64,000 bases of DNA from Chionis minor (taxonomy: Eukaryota; Chordata; Aves; Charadriiformes; Chionididae), in contig VZSF01003242.1 in NCBI GenBank assembly GCA_013398295.1, positions 754,208-818,207 of the forward strand. Direction: 5' to 3'. The notes under the pieces were generated by a model. That model saw only the letters and a program-made list of their open reading frames with translations, was not told the DNA's origin and ran no database searches. Made by a program: the position numbers and the translations under genes. How positions within the stretch are numbered: the first letter of the stretch is position 1; each line of letters opens with the position of its first letter. Shown here in pieces: positions 50,995 to 64,000 of the stretch.

Positions 50995-53900
50995 GATACA
51001 AAGAACAACTGACACCAAAACAAACCAACATCCAGCTGAGCAGCCACTTCTAGGTTTGAATAAACCCCAAATCAAAACTTCAAAGGCAGTTATGTCTTAA
51101 TGTCCGACACAGATTTATATTGAAGTTTGACCAGATTTCGGCTTTAATTTGAATAAAGATTTCCAGCAATTCTTCCCTGCATTTAATTAAAAGCAGGATG
51201 CTACTTTTGTAACAGCTGTCTTTACCTATGCCATCTGAGGTAAGACTTCATACCAACTTCGTCCCACCTTCAGTTTAAGTCAAGCACATCAGAAAATATC
51301 AAAGCTTCTAAATTCTAAACCTATGTTTCATAAAAAAAATTCAAAATAGTAATGTAGGAGAAGGAAACTTTGAATACTGAGAACTCAGATGTACTGCGTA
51401 ATCCAGCTAAAACAGTCCTTGAACTCAAAACTTAATCTCCTGTCCAGCAGCCATTCAAGGTAGACCCCTTTTCCCACAGTTTTGTTTTACAGTCTAGAAA
51501 ACTTTCAAGGGTTTCCCAGTCCCCAGCAAAGTCATATTCCTCTTTACTGCCTGTTAGGCTGGGTCTGCTCCCTGCTGGAAGATCCCTGAGAGATCTTCCA
51601 TCCAGGAAGATGGAACCTCCCCTTATCAGAGCCCTCCCCTGACACGGCGTGCAGCAGCCACTGAAACGCAGCTGGGTTCCTTTCTCTCAGACACACTCAG
51701 AAGTAACCACTAAACCGAGCAAAGACACTGCACGCATCCTCCGCCAACACTGTTTTATTCATCAAAAACACTGTTTCTGCATAGTGCCCATTTATGAACA
51801 TTATGCCCATCGAGTTACCTGGTAAGCAAGTCGTACTGTGAGAATAAAGGTGGTTTTGATACGAGTTGTCAAATATTGCATGGTTCCAGTCCAGAAGTAG
51901 CTTAGCTAACCCTACTTTGTTAGGGCTTTCCAGACACCATGCTTTTATTCACTGTGCTTCATCTAGGGTTTTTTTGTTTGTGCATCTTTAATTTTAGAGT
52001 AAACCTGAGGCTGGGCTTCCATTCTGCAGCATTATTCAGAGAAGAAACAACTGAAGGATTGGAGAGAGCTTCAAAATAATCCATTATACTGAACAGACAT
52101 TAGTCTAAATGCTATATAAGCAATATGAATTTCTGATTCCAACACAGCAGTAGAGAAGAAATCAATGTCATCAATCTAAAACCCAATGGAACTGAGTTAT
52201 TGACTTTCTCTTTTTTTTTTTAGATGACATCTTCTGGTATTTCAATTAAGATCAAAGGACAGTAATTCAGTTTTTCTCATTTTATCTAGTTGGGAACTCT
52301 GGGAACTTTGCAGAAAAAGAAGTTACGGTTCTAATCTGTGCAAATAGGAGTAGGAAAGAAATGTACTATTGATACAGACGCCAAGCACACAGAGGTGGCT
52401 TCTCCCTGACTTTTCCTTTTTCATCCCTGCAGGTGCTTAATTGGGTTCACTTCACCTTGTGTCTGTAAGAATCATGAGCTACACAGTACATGGAGCACAT
52501 AATATTAAAGCTCTTTCACATCTCAGAACAGAGTCATGATTATCCATACCTGAAAGTGAAAAACTGTGTCTATGTGGGGTGTGTGTTGCCTTTTATTAAA
52601 AATAATAAATTTGCTATCTCTGAGCGTACAAAGTTTTAGGAACTCTGTTACAGAATGCTGAAAAAAGGTGAAGAGGCACTGGAATTGTTGTCCAATTATT
52701 TCCCAAAATAATGTTAATGTTCTTCTGGTGATCAAGTATGAATTTTTGTATGCGTATACATGAACACAATCTCTGTCACCTAAATAATGTCACCTAACAA
52801 GGCCAATAATATTCGCATTCAATTTCCCCCACCAACAAAAGGCAGCCCATATTTCTTGCCCAAAGCCCTCATCAAGTGTTCAGCGCCTTTCAGCTGACTC
52901 AGATCTGCTGATGATCTTGTTTACATGATCCAGTCACAGAAACCAAGGAACAGATCCAGCTGAAAATTAATAAAAGTAACACAAAACCAGATAATATTTG
53001 CAACAATCTGCTTCATCTCTCTGCCCATGAGTTAGTTTTCAGACAAGTCGGGGTCACAGCATGGCTGTGCAGCAGAGAAGGTGAGATGAGGGGAGAGAAA
53101 TCCTTCCACAGGCAGATTTCACTTAGGTTGCCTTTAAGTTCTAAAACTGCTGCCTTTGAAAACAGTTCCATACACATAATAAACCCCTAATTTCACTCCG
53201 TCCATTTATTTAAATCATCCATTATTTAAGTAATTGTGGCAAACAGACATAAGAAGCCACAGATGCCCTTTATACAGGAAGGAACTGGGGAAACCCAGGG
53301 ACAGACCTCAGAAGGACCCTGGTGCTTCGAGGGTGGGAATTTACCGTGCAGTGGAGATCCCTGCCCCAGGTGCCCCCATACGCTAAATCACCATACCAGG
53401 AGGTTTGGTATAACACCACACAGTGCACAGGTGTCTAAACATGGAAGAAGGATCATATCTAAAAATCCTATTCCTCTTCAGAGCTTAAGTGTCAAACATC
53501 AATCTAGAGGACCTAACTTGCCTCACGATCCTGACCACTGTCCTGGACAGAAATGGTCAAATAATTTCTGCCAGACACAGACAAGAAGCCCCTTTGTCTA
53601 CAATGTGAGGTGACGGGGGTTGAGAGAATGAAAACTACATCTCTTATTTCCTAGAAGAATTTATCTCCATCAATAAGGAGACTAACTGTCCTCAGTCAAG
53701 GAACCTCCTCCATCTTCCTACTACAGCTGAGACATGGGAAGCTGGCTCTCCAGCATAGTGATATTACAACATCCACCTGGGAGGCAGCAGCCTCTGTTAT
53801 TATTCCTCCTCCAAGGCATGTTAATCTGTTTTAATCAGTGATCAACTAATCTAAAATACATAAACAACAGCATGAACAAATAGCTGGAGAGAAGACTTAA

Positions 53901-56900
53901 AGAAGATGAAATGCCAACCGAGTAGACAGAAAAACAGATAAAAACTCTAGAGGAACTACTGCTATTACAGATCCTAAAGTCAGAAACACTTAAAAGTTTG
54001 ACATGATCATGTTTTCATCATTAAAAAACAAATATCTCATCTTCTGAGCAAGGAATCTTACTCAGTTACAATGCATTAAGTCTGATAACTCAAGGGAAAC
54101 CTAGATTAGATTTAACTAATATATCAAAGGAGGTACCTATTCTGATCTTATAGTCTCCAATGAACCAGGTCTTATGGAAGTCTACCCAATGTGTCAAAGA
54201 GTTAATTGCTGTCATATGAACTACTCCCATATTAATTTTTTCTTGTGTTAACAAGAAAAAATAGCGAAAGCTACACCTTTTTCCTAGACTAAAACTGGTT
54301 TAATAGTAGTTACAGTTAGTTGTTAGAGAAAATGCTGAGGAACACCTTTGGCACTTCAATTTGTAGCACTCGTTTTTTTTGTTTGTTTTATGAATTCTAT
54401 GAAGTGCTAAATGAAAGGTAGCGAACAAGCATCTTTGCCTTGGTAACTATGGCTTTTCTCTTTTTTCTTTTTCCTCCACCTTCAATGAATACTTCTCTTA
54501 TCAATCTCCTACACTTCATATATTCTCAGTTATACTGATTGTTACTAGTTCCAGCTGTTTTATACTCATTCTTAGTTTAATCGCTTGCTTTCCTTCCTCC
54601 TGTATATGGATGCTTTCACCCACTATATTTGCAATCATGGTTTGTGGGTAATAAACTTTCATTAAACAGCTCCTAATTTTCCACATATTTTTCCTTTCCT
54701 AACCAGTGAATCTTATCAGTTTCTTAAGCTTCAGGAAGTTAGCAATTTTGCTGCACATCAGGAACTGCAAAAGTAGTTGCATTTACTGCAACTTGCCTTG
54801 CTGAAGAGCCCTTATCATCTGCAAAATGTTTTATATATAAATATAAAATACATACACATGATTATATATCTAAGTATGTACATGATGTCCTTTCCTATGG
54901 CTCTTTTAGGTCTGCTATATCCTTTTCTGGAGATGGAACAAACGTAGCAGTAGACAGCAATTAAAGTCATATAGAATAATTATGGGTTTAGGGGTTTTTT
55001 TTGAGTGGCCTTACCTCTGTAGAGTTATCACTTGCTCTCTACAGGTCATAGTTTGATTCCTGCCATCTGAAAATATGCTGCACCTTCCTGAAGGTGTCTG
55101 TCCCCTTCCACTGACTACAGGGAGCATTTGTACGACTACTCACTTGGATTTTATGGCTGAACTTACTGGAAATTATTTTCAGCTTTTAATTCATATGCTC
55201 TGCTTAACTGACATTTGTTGTAAAGAGCATTACGTTACTCTTTACTCTTTAGTAACTGATTTTTACAAATGTTTTTCCTGTTTTTTCTAAGATATGATGT
55301 TATGATCTCATTTACAAACAATGTATTATCCCGAAGTGATTGCTTTCTCCTACATTTACTTTTAAAAATCTGGTACAATCTTCTTCTAATTTTAGGTACA
55401 AGCAACCTAGTTCTTTTCTGGCTTAGGTGATGCCCGTCTTTTTCATACAGCTCTCTGACTGCTGAAACTTTTGCTAGTTCTTAAGAAACCTCCTCCTCCT
55501 CCTCACAGTTTCTTCAAGAACATGCTGAAATGCTCCCAGCACAAGGCACAGGGCCAGCTCAACAGGCAGGACAAGCTTCAGAATGCTGCTATGGAAATTC
55601 TACTCTTTAAATCCTATTTTTACATGACCCAAAAGAATTCCTTCACTTTAGAAGTCTATCCTATATGAAAAAGTACTGCAAGAAACCTTAAAAGAGCTGA
55701 TGGTATTTTACAATCAGCTACATGAAATCTCCAACCAAAGCCATCTAAATATAATTTTTCCATGATAACTTTCCCCATCCTTGAAACAGAAATTAAGAAA
55801 CAAGTTTCTTCCACTCTCAAACTTAAATCAGCAGCCTGCATAAGATGCCTTCTCTTTTATCTCCGAAGCTAATTTTTCTGTATTTCTTATCTTTCAGGCT
55901 GTTGCTTCCATTCTTGCTGTCACCAAAAAATACACGTAGCCACAAGACATACATGATTAGAGCTATTTTTTAACATAATTACTACCTTTTGTGTTTTGAG
56001 CTGCTTGAGGTGGATTTGTTGAGGGGGGGCCGAGGGGGGAAGCGCCGCGTTTTCTTTTTACATCTTTTCCTTGAGGCTGGATACATCCTTTCATTCCCTA
56101 CCCTTGGTTCCCCTGTTTGTTAATCATTTCGATACAGCAGACAGTGCCCTGGCCAGAGTTCCTTTTCCAGATGTGTGTCTAAGGATGGTGTTAGCAGACA
56201 GAGGCGCCCTGCAGAGCAGCCTCGAGTGCCTCGTGCACGGCAGAGGTCTCAGACCAGCTACGAAACTCACAGCCCATCCATCACGGGCATCCCTTGGGGG
56301 CAGCGATGCCTGTACAGGTGAGCAGTGCAGCCATCCAACATGGCATGGAGACTCAGGAGAGGGACAACAGCAGCACTCAGAGAAGGAAGCCAGAAAGAGC
56401 AACGAGATTTATTGTTTCTCTGGCTGCAGTCAGAGCAGTTAAGCAGCATGCATGGCCGCTGCTGGAAATGAGTGGTAACACCAACAAACCCAGCTGAAAG
56501 TTATTCCCGAGGGCTCCTGATGGACCGCTCCATCCACCCTTCTGAAGGACAGGTTTTTAACCTGACTGAAGTTTCCCTGTTACCCAAACGCTGTAACAAT
56601 ACCTTCCCTCTGCTGCACCGAGTTAATTTTCCCGCACCTAGCTTTCAGCTGTCCTAATGACCTGTCAATTAGTTATGCAAATATGAAGAAACAAACATTC
56701 AGCTTTGCTTATGGCAACCTCTTGCTTCTTGCATTTGAAGTTCATTAGCCCTCTGTTGCAGAGTATGTATTTGATTAGCAATCCCATCCCGCACCAGCAG
56801 TTTCTGTGTAAAACTCAGACTTTATGCTGGAACTGTAAATAACTGAACATAAAATTCCCATGGAGTTTTGGTCTGTTATTCCCCCTTCAACTGAACAGAT

Positions 56901-59900
56901 GACCACTGAAAAAACTCATTTTAAATCCTGTTTTTTAAAAACACCATTATTTGGGAACTCAACAAAAATTTAAATCAACTTCCATGTCAGGGAGAAGGAG
57001 GGTTTCTTGGCCTTGCACAAGACCTGTTGAAACTTGGCACAGATCTTCTAACAAAATGAGGGGGATTTCTAGTTTAAACAGCCCTATCAATCCAGATGTG
57101 AGCACCAGAACCTTAGCATTTCTCCAAAATGTATCCTGATGTTATTCTGTAGTCCAGAATAAATAAATTTCTGTAGGCTGTAATGTGATGAGTCCCTTGT
57201 TGGAGCTCTATTAATTAGCTAAATGTGTGCTGAATTTCAAATTTAAACAGCCTCCCTTGTTGCTTTTTTTCCTAAATGCATTTTATTTCACTCCTGGGCT
57301 ATGCTGAGGGCACCTACTCGACCCATGATCCAGCTGACAGGTAACAGCTGGATCACTTTGGGTCACACAGCTACGTGTGAATTACCACAAGTGCTCCAAG
57401 AACATTTTTATAGAAATCATCTTAAAAAGTGATGTTGTGGCTTTTTCAGAGCTTCATTTTAAAGCTTACATATTCCAAACCCACTCTACCTTCTTTTAGC
57501 ATAATCCTTACTCAGTTACTGAACAAAGTAAGGGAAAAAAAGCCCAAACAAAAAACCCCACATACACTGAAAAAAACACAGTAATTTAGGTATTTTGTAC
57601 TTATTTGAAATCTCTGAAGTGCAACGGGCTTCTCTCTCCTCTCCAATTGATTTCAACCAGAATAACAACTGTTTCAGGGTCACTGAATTGCATATTTTAG
57701 AAATATGTTTTAAGGGTGCATAAATAAATGTTTTAAAGAACCAACAAACACTGAGCTAAATACTTTCATGGGTTCAAATGTTCTTAATATAAAAATTATT
57801 CTATTATTAAATTGATATCCAAACAGAAGAATGCCAGACACTGAAGTCCTGAGCATTTCCTCTAACCAAGCCATAGCATTTGAACGTGCAGCAGGTGGAT
57901 GGGACCTTTCTGCTACCTGCTCTACGCAGAGAACAAGGTGATAAAAAGGAAGCAACACTGCTTTAGTGTAAGTTATCAGGAGTCATACTTTTGGCACCGA
58001 AGGGAACAAATTAAATTCCATCTCACAGGCTGTCATCAGGCTAGCTATAACATTATTCTGACAAGGAAAGTAGACTTTTTTTTTTTCCAAATCATTAAAT
58101 CCTTTGTCATAGTCTGTTGTGTGGAAAGGGAAAGTTGTCTTTACTGAAGGCTGTTAACATGTCCACACTGCTGTTTAACCACAACCTTTTTTGACAGTTT
58201 AACAGCATCAACTTAACATTCATTGACATCTATTCAAACTTAGGCTAACAGGCAAATCAAGACCACCTCCAAAAAATTAAATTTGTGGACTGTTTTATAA
58301 GTAATATTTTCTATATCGTTAACATCAGTACATTTTAAGAGCTTTCATTAAAAAAGGGGTTTCCCCCCTGCTAAACAACAGTAATAAGAAGGACTTCTCA
58401 TTACCGCTTGCACTGAACACAACTTTCAGCCTATGCAAGCTCCTGTTTTGCAGACTCCCCTGCCACCAGTATTCACTGTCATTATTACTTTTTCAAAGAA
58501 TCAAGTCTGAGCTCGTACACAAAGACAGGGCTCGTGTACATCTTCTAAAAGAAATGTCTCATATCTTGACACCTGAAGTTATTCCAGTCCCTGTGGCACC
58601 TGTTGTTTACCTACGCATTTTTTCAGACCTTCAGGACCACTTACTCAACATCTGAACTGTTGAATATGAGCACGTTTTGAGAGTACGTTTTGAAAGCAAG
58701 TTTTGCCTGCCATATCACTTCAGGAAAGAGAGACGTACCTTCCCTTCCAGTGCAGGAGATCAGGTTTAAAGAAAGAATTATTGTGAAGCCTACAGCCATT
58801 GTGAATCTTCATATTTTAAAAGTCTGAAGAGATGACTATGCATATTCAGATCAAGAGCCATAAAAAAATACTGAGCCTGAAGACACCCACGTTGATCAAG
58901 CCGATTCTGAAATGATACACAATTTATTCTTCTCATAGTTAATAGAACCTAAATCTGCATTTCACAACCACAAAGAATTAAAACACCTTCCCCTTAACTG
59001 CCTGGAAACTTCTTTGTGGTTCCTACTCAAAGCGACCTTATCTTTTTTAACACAGGCTGTGGAAAACAGTTATGACAAATCTCACACATAAGCTTTTCCT
59101 CTCTTGCTGCCATTTTTGATTACAGAAGCCTGACCTCTGCATCATCAGTCTGTCTTGTAATGCTGGCAGACAATTCAGCCTCCTCTTTGCAGACCTACAA
59201 AATGCAGCTAGATACAAGCTGCACACATGTTGGGTCAAGATGACGAGGCTGGCACCTTGAAAGGATAGCAGCCTACTTGCAGTTCTCAGACCCATCTTTG
59301 TCATATTGTCAAGGAAACAAAGGCTACATATTCGTTCTGCGTTCATCCTCAAAATGTAGGAGTTATGTTTGCTTAATGCCAGAAACAAGGCATCCCTCCG
59401 GCAGAGAGCATTACACTTCAAGTAGACCCTGAGGTGACATCTTACTCGGCTCTTGTTTGAGAGATATGCACAAAAAGGACGTCAGCATCCATACATATCT
59501 GAGCCAAAGGCCACCACCACCAAGTCCTGTATGTTTAAAGTTCACTCCTCTAACAGTGATAAACAATCTACTCAGATAAGGGTGACAACTCCAAGTTGGA
59601 CTTCTCCTATTTATCTTCTCTTCATGGCCTGCGATTGGTGCGGTCTTGGCTCTGTCTTTCCTTTCAGTCTTAGCTTTGAAGTTCAACACTGGTGTTGAAC
59701 TACACTACGCTCACAGTACTATAACGGTGGCGTCAGGAGCTCTTTTGCAGATGGAAGAGTCTTTTAGGTTCAGGTGCGAAGTGGTTCCCAACAGTGCTAC
59801 TGCATTGAGGAAATAGCTGAGGGAAAAGGATTTTGCAGCTGATTTTGCTATTCACGCACATGACACATGCAAATAATGAGCTTTCCTGTACCTTATCTGA

Positions 59901-59906
59901 GGCATC

Positions 59907-60618
59907 TGTCCTGGTTTGAGGTAAAACAGGACCAATTTTGTTCAGTAACTTTACTTTTTAGCTAGGCCTTCTCTAACTTCTGCAATTACCATCACGTTGT
60001 ACAGAAAACTGTTCTCTCTCAGAGCGGTAAGACCCATGTTTATGGCTGATGCCAAGGCATGGGATGCAGAGAGGCTCTTGCTTATACTCATTGCTCTAAC
60101 ACCCAAGGGCAGCCAACTGCGTTATTTGCCCCGTGGGAGGGTCAGAAGTGGAAAAGCATAGAGGGGTCGTACCTGTGGGGAGGAGAGGACAGGACAGGTG
60201 ACCCAAAACTGACCATCAGGGTATCCCATCCCATCTGCCTCATGCTCAGTGTAAAAGCTGAGGGATCAAAGGGTCAGCCTCTTTCTTCAATAACCGATGT
60301 ACAAGGGGATTCTGTTCATCAGCCTTTGATCCCGATCCTGAATCCAGCTCCGGAATCCAGCTCCCACCTGTCACTGAGTTCAGTCTGGGATTTGCCCAAC
60401 ACGTGCTGGTGACATGTTGTCATCCTGGGAGCTTGATACGGTTTTGTATGTATTTGATTATTTTCTTTTTATTTTCTTATTAATATTTCAGTAAAGTAGT
60501 TTAGTTCTTTCTAAACTCATAAGTCTCTTTCTCTCTATCCGTCCTCTTTTTTTAAGAGAGAGGTCAGGGAGAGCATCTGTTGTCCGCCTCGGTGGCCAAT
60601 CCGGCCCAAGCCACGACA
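59907..60618 (+). mobile_element. Solo LTR of an avian endogenous retrovirus with perfect 5-bp target duplication
   Basis: A 712-bp element begins TGTCCTGGTTTGAGG and ends CAAGCCACGACA. The flanking 5-mers are identical: GCATC at 59902-59906 and 60619-60623. A TATA-region match (GTGTAAAAGCTGAGGGATC near 60249) and a polyadenylation-region match (TTCAGTAAAGTAGTTTAG near 60488) lie in the expected order. A 5-bp duplication fits ERVL-type integration. No internal retroviral genes are present. The 117-codon open frame within it is incidental. Confidence 0.92.
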
Positions 60619-62060
60619 GCATCACATGCCAACAGAACATGCTGTTAACAAATGACAAAGGTGTAGTTTTAGCCATGCAGCTCTGCGCATTTGAAAATCC
60701 TCCAGACAAAAAGATTAGACGGTGCAGCCCTCATATGAAGGAGGAAAAAAAATAAAAAAAAGACAAAAAAAAGCACCACAGTGCCAACTGAGCTGCAGAG
60801 TAAGCTGAACATGATGAATATGCAGAAGGTGTAGAGCTGCTGGTGTAGTGAACACTGCATGTCACACCCAGAGTGCAAAAGGAGCATATTTCTGTTTAGG
60901 TATAGATACTTGTCTCAAGTTCATCTTTAATTTCAATGTTATGTTCATGGAAATGTAAACATAAAAATAGGGAAAAAGTCCATCCTTTTTGACCCTTCTC
61001 TGAAATGAAGGGAAAGTGCAGTTAAGTGACTCACATGCTCAAAGAAGAACCCAAGTAGGGAGGAAGGACACTCTTTACCTTTTCCTTCTTCATCATTTCA
61101 TTGGCAGCAGAGAGTGACTTTGTGAAGCAGTACTCACTGCTAGTTAGATTAGAAAAGTGGTAAATCTCTTTCATGCTGAAAGATGAAAGCTGTAGCTTAC
61201 TTCCCAGAGAGCCTTTACGGATGTGCTCAGTAGTCCAAGAGGGAAACAGAGCTAAAAGCATCACGATGAGCTGCACAGCTGTGGTGGAGCTGTGGGTTCC
61301 CAGCACACTTTGAGACACACACTCAATCTTATTCCCCTCTGAGTCCCTTGCCAGGAGCAAGGCACAGGAGACCCATCAACTCAAAGCGTGCAGAGAAACA
61401 GAGTGAGTTAAATGGAAAGCATCACTTCTTTTTGTTCCCTTGTTTAATTTTCTCAATTGTATTTCCTGCATGTCTGAAGCACAGTCAGAAGGCTGAGAGT
61501 TGGAATAAGGCAACGGGGATCATTTACAATTAATCACCAATTACTGCTGCAAGCCTCACATCAGAACCTGTATTTCAAAAGAATTTTCTTCTCAAGCTGC
61601 ACAAATTACATCAGTTACTGGTGCCCCAAGGACCAGCCTGCTTGGTCTTTTCATAATTGAACATTTGTATAGTTGTTAGGACAGGATGCCACTGTCCAGA
61701 AGAAAAAAAGTTTGCATTTTAAGATCACTTCTGTAAGTTCATCGTTCTCTCCCAACATAAGCAGAGAAGGAATGGATGGATAGCAACTAACACCAGCTCC
61801 ACTACAGTGAGGACAAGGAAATTAATTGATTCTGGAGCTAAGAATACAGGGCTTCTAAAACTTCTCCCATATCCCTCCTTCCTATCCCCCAAAACAAACT
61901 TCTGAAAAACCTGAGAAAAGAGAAAAGGAGACGTTTTAACAATTGATGCAAGAGTCATCTTCCAGAAACAGAAGACTGCCTGCACAGAATATGAACACAG
62001 TAATAACAAGCTCTTCTTCCTGTTGTTAAAAGATAAAATCAAAGAACTGGTGAATTCATT

Positions 62061-62665
62061 GAGTCATAGAATGCTTAGAGTTGGAAGGGACCTTAAAGAT
62101 CAGCTAGTTCCAACCCCTCTGCCAGGGGCACAGAAAACTTCCACTGGACCTGGTTACTCAAAGCCCCATTCAACCTGGCCTTGAGCACCTTCAGGGATGG
62201 GGCATTCACAATTTGCCTGGGCAAGCTGTACCAGTGTCTCAAGATTCTCCCAGTAAAGAATTTCTTCCTAATACCTAATCTCAATCTACCCTCTTTCAGT
62301 TTAAAACAGTTACCTATCACTACACTCCCTGGTAAATAGTCCCTCTCCAGGTTTCTCGTAGCCCCCCTTTAGGTACTGGGAGGCTGCTACAAGGTCTCCT
62401 TGGAGCCTTCTCTGCTGCAGGCTGAACAACCCCCACTCTCCCAGCCTGTCCTCATAGCAGAGGGGCTCCAGCCCTCTGATCGTCTTTGTGGCCCTCCTTT
62501 GGACTTGCTCCAACAGGTCCATGTCCTTCTTATGTTGGGGGCTCCAGAGCTAGATGCAGTACTCCAGCTGGGGCCTCACAAGAATGGAGTAGAGGGGGAT
62601 AATCATCTCCCTCAACTTCCTGGCCACACTTCTTTTGATGCAGCCCAGAATATGGTTGGTTTAAA
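62061..62665 (-). mobile_element. CR1 LINE, 5'-truncated, antisense to the window
   Basis: Read on the minus strand, this CR1 ends at about 62061 with a TCATAGAATG-type terminus and extends 5' to about 62665. Minus frames at 62522-62310 (MDLLEQVQRRATKTIRGLEP) and 62320-62093 (FKLEEGRLRLGIRKKF-like, then HWYSLPRQIVNAPSLKVLKA) are the C-terminal part of the CR1 reverse transcriptase, split between two frames. It is in the same orientation as CADPS2 and is inactive. Confidence 0.93.
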
Positions 62666-64000
62666 TGCCTTATGCTGCTTCCAGTGATGGAAAGGTGGCC
62701 AAATAGAGGATGTCCCTGAGCCCTGATGACTGAAATCAGGGAGAACACTCATGGAAATCATCACGTTGGCCTCCCCTGCCCAGGTATTTTTCATCAGACA
62801 CCTCCTTTGATCTGGTAATATCGGAGGAAGGATACTGAATTCCTTGGACTTCAATCTGAAACAATATTGCTGCTTGGATGTTATTAAGTCTGGGAAACTT
62901 GTAATTGTCCACTGCCTTTTTTCAAAATCTAGTTTTGTAAAAGATCTGGCTGTGTATTTTTTTCATAGTTTTCCACTAAGTTTATTGACCTCAAAAGCCA
63001 AGTAAAAAGGTAACTTGCCTTCCATTACAAAAAGTTAGATTTTAAGATTACAAAATTACTTCTTAATTAATGGCAAAAATAAAGGACATTTTCTAATTTG
63101 CAATTCCATCTCAAATAAGAAACTGCTTCACAACTGGCCTTGAGGAAGGTGCAAAAAGGTCACGTAAGAGAGTAAAACCAAAGGGGTCTGACGTGGGCAT
63201 TTCAGTATTACTGATCACATTGCGTTTGCCACAGCTCATTATGACAGTGCAAGAAAGACAGTACAGAACTAGACAGTTTGCTTTGCTTTGTTTCATTTTG
63301 CTTCCATCTAATTTAACTACTTATAGAGGAAACACTCCTGAAAGCATTAAAATGGAATTGCATTCCAAGACAACCAGTAAAACAGAGAAGGGACAGGACT
63401 AGGATACTGATTCTTGTAATTTGTCCACATATTTCTACCATAGCATTCTAGACTGTTTGGACATAAACAAATCAAGGAGAGGAACTAAGACAGACCAAGC
63501 AAACAAGCTGTAATTCCATATATAAACTGACAAAGGTATACTCCTTTTAATGTTAATGTTTGAGGGAGGATTATAGAAGACTTGCAAGTTAATAGACTCA
63601 AAATAGGGAGAAAAGTAGATATTTGTGGCTAATTTTATGCTGGTCAGGAAGAAAGGTCTGAGAAAATGTTGGAATTAATTGAAAATAAAATCTGATCTCA
63701 TTAAAATACTTCTTACTCTCAGACTTGGAAGGCTCTGCTGCAGTAGTATCTGCATACGATGAGCAGAATAACACATTATTCATGGTGCATATTTATCATA
63801 GTGAAACTGCAGAGATACAAACACGTACAAACAAAGGATGCCTGCTGCTCTCGCAGGAAAACCTTTCCTAGTTTTAGGAAAGGTACACTAAGAACAGAAA
63901 ACTTAAATGTAACCAAAACATCATAGTCTCACCCCTGGGAGATAATTTATTTTCTCATGCTGGGCTGTGAACCAGCATGCTGACATTCCAAACTGAAGGA

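Larger units (their letters stand above)
33468..64000 (-). other. CADPS2: CADPS2 intron upstream of the 111-codon exon (partial, over 30.5 kb)
   Basis: This intron continues past the window end; the preceding exon, whose last residues should be ...SYYE, was searched for and not found. It holds the RNF133/RNF148-like pseudogene (38896-39890), CR1 copies at 38400-38895 and 62061-62665, two solo LTRs (50493-50994 and 59907-60618) and simple repeats. The stretches 33470-37700, 40150-50490, 51000-59900 and 60630-62060 show only intron-like sequence, with a few GC-richer patches (about 43200-43520, 48120-48340, 50050-50410, 53240-53600, 56110-56640) in which I recognise nothing. Confidence 0.8.

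Noticed and set aside
53236..53613. Plus-strand frame of 125 codons with many proline, glycine and histidine codons
   Set aside because: No family resemblance, no promoter or splice context and no second exon. Composition alone can explain it.
60059..60412. Plus frame of 117 codons
   Set aside because: It lies wholly inside the solo LTR at 59907-60618 and is an incidental frame in non-coding LTR sequence.
62400..62687. Plus-strand frame of 95 codons
   Set aside because: It is the antisense of the CR1 reverse transcriptase fragment at 62061-62665.
33468..64000. Possible preceding CADPS2 exon ending in SYYE
   Set aside because: I scanned the minus strand for the FLNGE-like motif and for a YYE end followed by GT and found no match, so the exon is probably beyond the window.

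Overview
This window looks like nuclear DNA from a bird. It is AT-rich and intron-dominated. It carries several CR1 LINE 3' ends with the typical ATTCTATG/ATTCTGTG octamer tails, and LTRs of the avian ERVL-like type. No bacterial or viral gene organisation is visible. Taxonomic placement below 'bird' is not supported by anything I can read here.

The host gene is CADPS2 (CAPS2, a priming factor for dense-core vesicle exocytosis), on the minus strand. Three internal coding exons are present, in transcription order: 33135-33467 (111 codons), 6223-6303 (27 codons) and 2095-2331 (79 codons). All start and end in phase 0 and are bounded by AG/GT. Joined, they give one continuous stretch of the N-terminal region that stops at the first residues of the C2 domain. 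The paralogue choice (CADPS2 rather than CADPS) rests on diagnostic residues in two exons. The rest of the window is intron: at least 2.1 kb beyond the last exon, 3.9 kb, 26.8 kb, and more than 30.5 kb upstream. The GC-rich first exon and the promoter are not in the window.

Inside the large upstream intron, on the same strand, lies the most interesting object (about 38896-39890). It is a decayed, intronless PA-TM-RING ubiquitin ligase gene of the RNF133/RNF148 type. In mammals these two genes are nested inside CADPS2, so this appears to be the syntenic avian copy, dead in this genome. It has several in-frame stops, at least three frame changes, loss of three RING zinc ligands, and a CR1 LINE whose 3' end abuts its C-terminal tail.

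The remaining recognisable content is mobile DNA. There are two solo LTRs with 5-bp target duplications (50493-50994, imperfect; 59907-60618, perfect), the last 38 bp of another LTR at the window start, three clear CR1 copies, several short CR1 tails, and an old long antisense CR1 (about 20465-22860). There are also two strong perfect inverted repeats (8993-9023 and 15842-15872), and two homopolymer T/G tracts where the assembly fails (N runs at 13125-13141 and 37818). A GC-rich island at about 27085-27345 has exon-like boundaries on the plus strand. I see no tRNA, rRNA, CRISPR or other intact protein-coding gene. Nearly all other open frames are chance frames in intron sequence.
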